Origin: Paratractidigestivibacter sp963591565 | GTDB taxonomy: Bacteria > Actinomycetota > Coriobacteriia > Coriobacteriales > Atopobiaceae | DNA length: 11,556 nt | Reading direction: 5' to 3' | NCBI GenBank assembly: GCA_963591565.1 | Contig: CAVAUD010000067.1 | Coordinates: 1 to 11,556, forward strand | Part shown: one piece after another, positions 6,011 through 11,556 of the stretch | Numbering within the stretch: position 1 is the first letter of the stretch | How the letters are laid out: each line of letters begins with the position of its first letter | Position numbers and translations under genes: made by a program | Notes under the pieces: model-generated | What the model saw: the letters and a program-made list of their open reading frames with translations, nothing else | Told to the model about the DNA's origin: nothing | The model's database searches: none

Positions 6011-8989
6011 ATGCGCCACAGGTATAAGTCCATGGAGGCCGCCCTTGGCCGCGACCAGTTCAACGCCGCCGCGGCTGCCGTCGCCGAGTCTCCCCGCCCG
6101 CGCGGCGCGTCTCGCCGCAACGCCGAGCTCTTCTTGCTGTGCCTGGCGGCCGTTCCCGTCGTGCTGCTCTACGCGATGTACGTCGCCAACACCGGTACCG
6201 AGGTCACCGTCTCGACGCTGGGCCTGCCGATCGCGCTGTTCGGCGCCTTCGCCATCGCGCACGTGGCCATCCGTTTCCTGGCCCCGGCGGCCGACCCGGC
6301 GATCCTGCCGATCGTCTTCCTGCTGTCCGGCACAGGCATCACATTTCTAACTAGATTGGCCCCCAACCTGGCCGTAAGCCAGGTAGTGTGGCTGTTTGTC
6401 TCGGTCGGCGCGATGGTGGCGGTCCTGTTCTTCGTGAAGGACCTCGACAGCCTGGCCAACTACAAGTACACCCTCGGTTTCCTGGGCGTTATCCTGCTTC
6501 TTCTCCCCATGCTGATCGGCACGGAGAAGGGCGGCTCTAAGCTGTGGATCTCCATCGGCAGCTTTGGCTTCCAGCCGGGCGAGTTCGCCAAGATCCTCAT
6601 CGTCTTGTTCCTGGCCTTCTACCTGGCCGCCAACCGCGAGGCCCTCTCGGTCTCGATGCGCTCCTTCGGCCCGTTCAAGGTGCCGCGCCTGCGCATGTGC
6701 CTGCCGCTGTTCATCATGTGGGGCATCAGCCTTTTGCTCGTCGTCTTCGAGCGCGACCTGGGCAGCGCCCTGCTCTTCTTCATGTTCTTCGTCATCATGG
6801 TCTACGTCTGCACGGGCCGCGTGAGCTACGTCGTTTTGTCGTTCCTGTTGCTGGCCGTGGGCGGCGTCTTTTGCTACCGCTTCTTCAGCCACGTCCAGAC
6901 CCGCGTAAATATCTGGATCGACCCCTGGTCAGACGCCCAGGGCGGCGGCTACCAGATCGTCCAGTCGCTCTACTCGCTGGCTGACGGCGGCCTGGTGGGC
7001 ACCGGCATCGGCAAGGGCATGCCCACCAAGATCCCCGTCGTCGAGTCCGACTTCATCTTCTCTGCCATCGGAGAAGAGATGGGCCTTCTTGGTTCCTCGG
7101 CCATTCTCATCATGTACCTGCTGTTCTGCGTGCGCGGCTTCGTGACCGCGGCCCGCGCGAAGTCCGATTCCTCGGCCTTCGCCACCGTCGGCCTCACGAG
7201 CGCCATCGGCTTCCAGGCCTTCCTCATCGTGGCCGGCGTCACCAAGCTGCTGCCCCTGACCGGCGTCACCCTGCCCTTCATGAGCCAGGGCGGCACGTCC
7301 CTTCTCGCCAGCTTCATCATCGTCGGCCTGCTTCTTCGCGCAGGTGACGAGGCCACCGGCCGCGAGGCCGAGCTTAAGGCGGCCGAGAAGGACGACTCGG
7401 CCCGCGACCCCTTTGCCGGCTTTGGCGCGCAGGCCCTCGAGGCCGCCGGCGCCCTGGGTGCCCACGCCGCGCCCGCCGACATCGTGCACGGCAAGCACGC
7501 GCACGGCCACTTCGCCCTGCAGACCGAGGAGTCCGGCGTCCTGGGCCGCGTTGCCCTGGGCAAGCGCCTGACCGTTCTCATCACCGCCTTCGCCGTGCTC
7601 TTCGCCGCGCTGATCGCCAACCTCACCTACGTGCAGCAGGTCGACGCCGCGCGCATCCAGAACATGTCGTCCAACAACCACACCATCGCCAAGAGCGCCT
7701 ACGTGCAGCGCGGCGCCATCATCACCGGCGACGGCGTGACCCTGGCCGAGAGCGTCCAGCAGGCCGACGGCACCTACCTGCGCACCTATCCGCAGGGCAG
7801 CATGGCCGCGCACACCGTGGGCTACGTCTCGACCCAGTACGGCACCACCGGCATCGAGAGCCGCATGAACGAGACCCTCACGGGCCACGCCGATTACTCC
7901 AACTGGAGAAGCGCGCTCAACTCGCTGGCCGGCATCCAGCAGTCCGGCTCGAGCGTCGTTCTCACCTTGAACTCGCAGATCCAGCGCGCGGCCGAGGACG
8001 CCCTTTCCGGCTACACCGGCGCCATCGTCGTGCTTAACCCCAAGACGGGCGCGGTTCTCGCCAAGGCATCCAACCCCACGTTCTCGCAGGACAACCTCGA
8101 CGCCGTCATGACGGGCGGCGGCTCTGAGCTGGTCGACCGCACGGTGAGCGCGCTCTACTCGCCCGGCTCGACCTTCAAGGCGATCACCCTCTCGGCCGCG
8201 ATCGACACCGGCACGGCCAAGCTCGACGACGTCTACGAGGCGCCCTCGAGCCTCACGATCGGCAACGCCGAGGTGAGCAACTACAACTACAACGACTACG
8301 GCACCCCGACTTTGCAGGAGGCGCTGGCCCTCTCGTCGAACACCGTGTTTGGCCAGGTAGGCGTCCAGGTGGGCGCGAGCAACCTCGTCAAGTACGCCAA
8401 CGCCTTTGGCTTTGGGACCGACCTTGGCCAGGACTTCACCACCAAGGCCTCCCTCATGCCCGACCCGTCCGAGATGACCGAGTGGGAGACGGCCTGGGCC
8501 GCCTGCGGCCAGCCCGTGGGCGAGCACGCCTCCCCCGCCGGCCCCCAGGTCACCGTCATGCAGAACGCCGTGACCGCGGCCGCGCTGGCCAACGGCGGCG
8601 TCGTGATGAACCCCTACATCGTCGACCACGTGCTCTCGCCCGAGGGCACCGTGACCTCTACAACGCAGCCCAAGTCCCTGGGCCAGGCTGTTTCTGCCGA
8701 GACGGCCGAGCAGGTCAAGCAGGCCATGCTCGACGTCGTCGACCACGGAACCGGTCGCCGCGCCCAGGTGGACGGCGTCAAGGTGGCCGGCAAGACGGGC
8801 ACCGCTCAGGTGGAGAACGGCAACATCAACGCCTTCTTCATCGGCTACGCCCCGGCAGACAGCCCCACGCTGGCCATCTCGGTCTGCGTGGAGGGCCAAG
8901 GCGAGGACGTCGAGGGGTACGCGGCCGCGCTGGCCGGCAAGGTCCTTGCGGCTGCGATCAAAGTCCAGGCCTCCGGGGCTGGCAACTAA
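6011..8989 (+). CDS. Fused RodA/FtsW (SEDS) glycosyltransferase and class B penicillin-binding protein
   Basis: A 992-residue polypeptide with two enzymes usually encoded by separate genes. Residues about 39-445 form a SEDS domain with some 12 membrane helices. WIDPW plus GGGYQIVQSL and ESDFIFSAIGEE are family signatures; D347 in the latter aligns with the catalytic Asp of RodA/FtsW. A cytoplasmic linker (about 446-518) carries a His cluster. A PBP anchor helix (about 520-541) leads to a PbpA-type domain with active-site STFK (S720-K723), SSN (775-777) and KTG (928-930), all intact. It should polymerise lipid II and cross-link the glycan. With 12 helices the SEDS C-terminus is inside, which fits the inside start of the anchor helix. 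GGAGG (5997-6001) lies 9 nt before the ATG. It sits where rodA and pbpA lie in mycobacteria. Confidence 0.95.
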   Translation: MRHRYKSMEAALGRDQFNAAAAAVAESPRPRGASRRNAELFLLCLAAVPVVLLYAMYVANTGTEVTVSTLGLPIALFGAFAIAHVAIRFLAPAADPAILPIVFLLSGTGITFLTRLAPNLAVSQVVWLFVSVGAMVAVLFFVKDLDSLANYKYTLGFLGVILLLLPMLIGTEKGGSKLWISIGSFGFQPGEFAKILIVLFLAFYLAANREALSVSMRSFGPFKVPRLRMCLPLFIMWGISLLLVVFERDLGSALLFFMFFVIMVYVCTGRVSYVVLSFLLLAVGGVFCYRFFSHVQTRVNIWIDPWSDAQGGGYQIVQSLYSLADGGLVGTGIGKGMPTKIPVVESDFIFSAIGEEMGLLGSSAILIMYLLFCVRGFVTAARAKSDSSAFATVGLTSAIGFQAFLIVAGVTKLLPLTGVTLPFMSQGGTSLLASFIIVGLLLRAGDEATGREAELKAAEKDDSARDPFAGFGAQALEAAGALGAHAAPADIVHGKHAHGHFALQTEESGVLGRVALGKRLTVLITAFAVLFAALIANLTYVQQVDAARIQNMSSNNHTIAKSAYVQRGAIITGDGVTLAESVQQADGTYLRTYPQGSMAAHTVGYVSTQYGTTGIESRMNETLTGHADYSNWRSALNSLAGIQQSGSSVVLTLNSQIQRAAEDALSGYTGAIVVLNPKTGAVLAKASNPTFSQDNLDAVMTGGGSELVDRTVSALYSPGSTFKAITLSAAIDTGTAKLDDVYEAPSSLTIGNAEVSNYNYNDYGTPTLQEALALSSNTVFGQVGVQVGASNLVKYANAFGFGTDLGQDFTTKASLMPDPSEMTEWETAWAACGQPVGEHASPAGPQVTVMQNAVTAAALANGGVVMNPYIVDHVLSPEGTVTSTTQPKSLGQAVSAETAEQVKQAMLDVVDHGTGRRAQVDGVKVAGKTGTAQVENGNINAFFIGYAPADSPTLAISVCVEGQGEDVEGYAAALAGKVLAAAIKVQASGAGN

Positions 8990-9022
8990 CGGTTTTTAAG
9001 GAACGCGAGCGGCGCGCGAAGG

Positions 9023-9040
9023 CGCGATCTTCTCGCGATC
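9023..9040 (+). repeat. Short direct repeat ahead of pknB
   Basis: CGCGATC occurs at 9023-9029 and 9034-9040, one helical turn apart, in the only real gap of the operon (8990-9055). No clear promoter boxes accompany it. It could be a regulator site or a chance pair. Confidence 0.3.
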
Positions 9041-9055
9041 AGGATGGGAGAGATG

Positions 9056-11095
9056 ATGCCAGGCAAGATGCTCGGTGGACGATACCAGGTCCAGGACAAG
9101 ATCGGTACCGGTGGCATGGCAACGGTGTTCCGCGGCCTCGATGAGGTTCTCGGCCGCACCGTCGCCATCAAGACGATGCTTCCGCAGTATGCGACCGACC
9201 CGTCGTTCGCGGCGCGCTTCAAGCAGGAGGCCCAGGCCGCCGCGGCGCTGCAGAGCCCGTATATCGTCTCGGTCTATGACTGGGGCAAGGACGCCGACAC
9301 GTACTACATCGTCATGGAGTACCTGCGCGGCACCGACCTCAAGACCGGCATCCGCAACCACGGCGCGCTGGACTGCAAGAAGGTCGCCCAGATCGGCAGC
9401 CAGATCGCGCAGGCGCTCTCGGTCGCGCACAAGCACGACATCATCCACCGCGACATCAAGCCGCAGAACATCATGGTGCAGCTCGACGGCAACATCAAGG
9501 TGATGGACTTCGGCATCGCGCGCGCCAAGAACAGCCACCTCACGCAGGACAACTCCGTCCTGGGCACCGCTCACTACGTCTCTCCCGAGCAGACCCAGGG
9601 CAAGGAGCTTGGCCCCACCACCGACATCTACTCGCTGGGCATCGTGATGTACGAGTCGGTCACCGGCCAGGTCCCCTTCAAGGGCGACGACGCCATCTCG
9701 GTCGCGCTGAAGCAGGTAAACGAGCAGCCCTTGCCGCCCTCGCAGCTCAACCCCAAGGTGGACCCCTCGCTTGAGGCCATCATCTTGAAGTGCATGCAGA
9801 AGAACCCCGCCGACCGCTTCCAGACGGCCGACGAGCTCTACCGCACCCTGCGCGACTACCTGGCCGGGCGTCTCTCCTCTGTGAACACCGCCACCGCGAC
9901 GGCCATGCTGCCGGCGCAGGGCACGAACCGCATCCAGCCCGGTCAGCGCGCCGTGGCCAGCACGGCCGCCATGCCGCGCACCCCGGTCACCGCCAGCCGC
10001 ACCGGCAACTTCCGCCCGCAGACCGCGACCGACCAGGCCGCCCAGGAGGAGGCCGAGCGCGAGAAGAAGCACAAGCGCAACGTCGTCGTGGGCGTGATCG
10101 TGGGCATCGTTCTTCTCGCCGCCGCCGCCTTCGCGGCCTTCTCGGTCCTGAACTCGGGGAGCAAGACGTACGCGGTGCCCAACCTTTCCGGGTACACGCG
10201 CGAGCAGGCCGAGGCCGCCATCAAGTCGGCCGCCGGCAACTTCCAGGTGGGCACCGTGACCGAGACCTACGACGACAACGTCGCCGAGGGCTACGTCGTC
10301 GACCAGTCCCCCAACGCCAACCGCGAGGTCACCGAGGGCTCGAGCATCAGCTTCCGCATCTCGAAGGGCAAGGAGCCGGCCGCGACCGTCACCGTGCCCG
10401 ACCTTACCGGCAAGAGCGTCGACGAGGCCGAGAAGCTCCTGAACGCGCAGCAGCTCAAGGGCAAGGCGGGCGGCACCGAGAACAGCGACACCGTCGAGGC
10501 CGGCAAGGTCTGCCGCCAGGACGTGGCCGCCAACTCCAGCGCCAAGGCCGGCGACACCATCACCTACTACGTGTCCCTGGGCGTGGGCGAGATCACCGTC
10601 CCCAACGTGACCGGCGACTCCGAGAGCTCCGCGACGTCGACCATGACCGAGAAGGGCTTCCAGGTCACCACGACCTACGAGTACAGCGACTCCGTGGACA
10701 ACGGCTACGTGATCCGCACCTCCCCCTCCAAGGGCAGCAGCGCCAAGAAGGGCGACACCATCACGCTGGTCGTCTCTAAGGGCAAGGAGGACACCACGGT
10801 GTCCGTGCCCAACGTCGTGGGCATGACCTACTCGACCGCCAAGAGCACCCTGGCCAACGCCGGCTTTAGCGTGAGCCTGGGCAGCGGCAGCGAGTCCGGC
10901 ACGGTTACCGCCCAGTCCGTCACGGGCCGCGCCGAGAAGGGCACGAGCATTGTCCTGACCTGCACGACGCCGAGCAGCGGTGGCAGCAGCGGCGGGAGCT
11001 CGACCACCGACGGCGGCACCAGCGGCGGCTCGAGCAGCACCGACAGCTCGTCGAGCACCAACGGCGGCTCGTCGAACAGCACCACGACCAACTAG
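9056..11095 (+). CDS. pknB: PknB-type Ser/Thr kinase with four PASTA domains
   Basis: A 679-residue sensor kinase. The start at 9056 is preferred because GGGAG (9046-9050) lies 5 nt upstream; ATGs at 9044 and 9053 are in frame alternatives. Kinase domain about 9-270: GTGGMA loop 17-22, K39, HRD with catalytic D133, N138, DFG 151-153, SPE 176-178. A basic juxtamembrane segment (EREKKHKRN) precedes one helix (342-365). Outside lie PASTA domains at about 371-438, 442-509, 512-576 and 580-637, then a Ser/Gly/Thr tail to 679. PASTA domains bind muropeptides and lipid II and control growth in this family. Two cysteines (486 and 636) are the only ones outside. It ends the operon after a 66-nt gap and is followed by a strong terminator. 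Confidence 0.96.
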   Translation: MPGKMLGGRYQVQDKIGTGGMATVFRGLDEVLGRTVAIKTMLPQYATDPSFAARFKQEAQAAAALQSPYIVSVYDWGKDADTYYIVMEYLRGTDLKTGIRNHGALDCKKVAQIGSQIAQALSVAHKHDIIHRDIKPQNIMVQLDGNIKVMDFGIARAKNSHLTQDNSVLGTAHYVSPEQTQGKELGPTTDIYSLGIVMYESVTGQVPFKGDDAISVALKQVNEQPLPPSQLNPKVDPSLEAIILKCMQKNPADRFQTADELYRTLRDYLAGRLSSVNTATATAMLPAQGTNRIQPGQRAVASTAAMPRTPVTASRTGNFRPQTATDQAAQEEAEREKKHKRNVVVGVIVGIVLLAAAAFAAFSVLNSGSKTYAVPNLSGYTREQAEAAIKSAAGNFQVGTVTETYDDNVAEGYVVDQSPNANREVTEGSSISFRISKGKEPAATVTVPDLTGKSVDEAEKLLNAQQLKGKAGGTENSDTVEAGKVCRQDVAANSSAKAGDTITYYVSLGVGEITVPNVTGDSESSATSTMTEKGFQVTTTYEYSDSVDNGYVIRTSPSKGSSAKKGDTITLVVSKGKEDTTVSVPNVVGMTYSTAKSTLANAGFSVSLGSGSESGTVTAQSVTGRAEKGTSIVLTCTTPSSGGSSGGSSTTDGGTSGGSSSTDSSSSTNGGSSNSTTTN

Positions 11096-11120
11096 CGCCC
11101 CGTATCCCAAGCATGATCCC

Positions 11121-11155
11121 AGCCCCGAGAAGCCCCCCGCTTCCCGGGGCTTTTT
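11121..11155 (+). terminator. Rho-independent terminator of the kinase operon
   Basis: A stem of 12 pairs with one A/C mismatch (11121-11133 with 11139-11151), a five-C loop, and five T at 11151-11155. It begins 26 nt after the pknB stop and closes the operon. Confidence 0.92.
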
Positions 11156-11193
11156 CATGTCCCAAGGTTTGTCGGAACCCTTAGCCGGTCGCG

Positions 11194-11215
11194 TTTCGAA
11201 AGTAATTTCGAAAGT
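11194..11215. repeat. TTTCGAAAGT doublet
   Basis: TTTCGAAAGT occurs at 11194-11203 and 11206-11215, a 12-bp period. Each copy contains the 8-bp palindrome TTTCGAAA. The arrangement resembles a paired operator, but no gene with a start nearby is evident. Confidence 0.7.
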
Positions 11216-11332
11216 TGGAGGGTAAATTCGCAATTGGGCATAGACTCCCCCAGCAACGCGCCAAAACACCAGGTAACGGGGATTCAATCAGGTCGTCTAC
11301 TCCCCAATCCAACAATCAGCCTCCAACTTTCG
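11209..11332. repeat. 13-bp inverted repeat bounding a 124-bp segment
   Basis: CGAAAGTTGGAGG at 11209-11221 is repeated exactly and inverted at 11320-11332 (CCTCCAACTTTCG), 98 bp apart. The left arm overlaps the TTTCGAAAGT doublet. This could be the ends of a small non-autonomous element or the closing stem of an RNA. No target-site duplication is obvious in the immediate flanks. Confidence 0.6.
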
Positions 11333-11436
11333 TTAGTTTTACTTCTCGACGCGCCCAACCCGTGCTTTTGGGGGACGAAAAAGGCCCTGATTCGCGCCTC
11401 TGTTGTAAAGGCTTATTGGAGTGCCGTTAAAACGAA

Positions 11437-11469
11437 AGCAGGCCAGAGGCGTTAAGCCTCTGGCCTGCT
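11437..11469 (-). terminator. Terminator of tRNA-Arg
   Basis: A 14-bp perfect stem (11437-11450 with 11456-11469) with a 5-nt loop lies 9 nt after the CCA end of tRNA-Arg. On the minus strand the tail reads TTTCGTTTT. On the plus strand TTTT follows at 11471-11474, so it may work in both directions. Confidence 0.88.
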
Positions 11470-11478
11470 GTTTTATCA

Positions 11479-11554
11479 TGGTGCCCCCGGGCCGATTCGA
11501 ACGGCCGACACCCGCTTTAGGAGAGCGGTGCTCTATCCCCTGAGCTACGAAGGC
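11479..11554 (-). tRNA. tRNA-Arg(CCT)
   Basis: A complete 76-nt tRNA with CCA encoded. The acceptor stem GCCTTCG pairs with CGGGGGC (two G-U pairs). The D arm is GCTC-AGGGGATA-GAGC, the anticodon arm CCGCT-CTCCTAA-AGCGG with anticodon CCT reading AGG, and the T arm GGCCG-TTCGAAT-CGGCC. Its promoter lies beyond the right edge. Confidence 0.97.
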
Positions 11555-11556
11555 AT

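Larger units (their letters stand above)
11156..11436. other. Lower-GC intergenic stretch without a convincing gene
   Basis: About 280 bp between the operon terminator and the tRNA-Arg terminator. G+C is near 50 percent by eye, well below the genes around it. Open frames exist on both strands, but none has a recognisable product or a clear start. It contains a 13-bp inverted repeat and a palindromic doublet, listed separately. It could be a remnant of a mobile element or a structured RNA. Confidence 0.6.

Noticed and set aside
6929..8899. Minus-strand open frame of about 656 codons
   Set aside because: It lies fully inside the SEDS-PBP gene, has low-complexity Gly/Arg/Val/His composition typical of high-GC antisense frames, and no recognisable domain.
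11266..11280. CCAGGTAACG, which resembles part of bacterial RNase P RNA
   Set aside because: Only this short stretch agrees; the other conserved RNase P segments such as GAGGAAAGTCC are missing.
8996..11287. Minus-strand open frame of about 763 codons
   Set aside because: Antisense to pknB, repetitive in composition, and without family motifs.
11181..11315. Minus-strand frame of 44 codons from TTG with GGAGG ahead
   Set aside because: The GGAGG is part of the inverted-repeat arm, the start is TTG, and no product is recognised. Kept only as a note in the repeat finding.
11215..11455. Two overlapping plus-strand frames of 71 and 73 codons near the right end
   Set aside because: No clear ribosome binding site, no recognisable product, and the second runs into the tRNA-Arg terminator stem. 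More likely chance frames across a repeat.
11156..11478. Integration site beside tRNA-Arg
   Set aside because: No direct repeat of the tRNA 3' end was found in the window, and no integrase gene is present.
1..11556. CRISPR array, defence system or prophage genes
   Set aside because: No regularly spaced repeats and no cas, restriction, toxin or phage proteins are seen; all main genes are housekeeping or wall signalling.

Overview
The window looks like chromosome from a high-GC actinobacterium. Gene order and protein features point to the Coriobacteriia (Collinsella/Olsenella/Atopobium type), but that genus-level placement is inference. By eye the coding DNA is roughly two-thirds G+C. Its core is the conserved actinobacterial Ser/Thr-kinase and cell-wall operon, the counterpart of fhaA-fhaB-pstP-rodA-pbpA-pknA-pknB in Mycobacterium, in a modified form.

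Left part (1-1183). The 5' end of serS (seryl-tRNA synthetase) runs off the left edge on the minus strand. Divergent from it is a 65-residue single-pass membrane protein with an acidic tail, closed by a strong terminator. A GC-rich hairpin, then the terminator and gene of tRNA-Leu(CAG) on the minus strand, follow. The 204 bp between tRNA-Leu and the main operon hold a tRNA promoter, three tandem 12-bp repeats, alternative hairpins and a likely operon -10 box.

Central operon (1184-11095, all plus strand). The genes are, in order: (1) a Ser/Thr kinase with a polytopic membrane domain instead of PASTA repeats; (2) an FhaA-like protein; (3) an FhaB-like membrane-anchored FHA protein; (4) a PstP-like PP2C phosphatase; (5) one 992-residue polypeptide joining a RodA/FtsW glycosyltransferase to a class B penicillin-binding transpeptidase; (6) PknB with four PASTA domains. 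The first five genes abut, overlap or lie 2 nt apart. PknB follows after about 66 nt. Together they form a signalling and wall-synthesis module: PknB would sense muropeptides or lipid II outside, the kinases phosphorylate targets, FHA proteins read phosphothreonines, PstP resets the signal, and the fusion enzyme polymerises and cross-links peptidoglycan. A strong terminator closes the operon.

Right part (11096-11556). A lower-GC 280-bp stretch without a convincing gene carries 13-bp inverted repeats and a TTTCGAAAGT doublet. It may be a small dispersed element. A terminator and the complete tRNA-Arg(CCT) gene on the minus strand end the window.

A 19-base run of N lies inside an Ala/Gly-rich part of the fhaA-like gene. 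The most notable points are the RodA-PBP fusion, the polytopic HLD-type kinase at the operon head with no pknA at its usual place, the repeats upstream of the operon, and the inverted-repeat element near tRNA-Arg.
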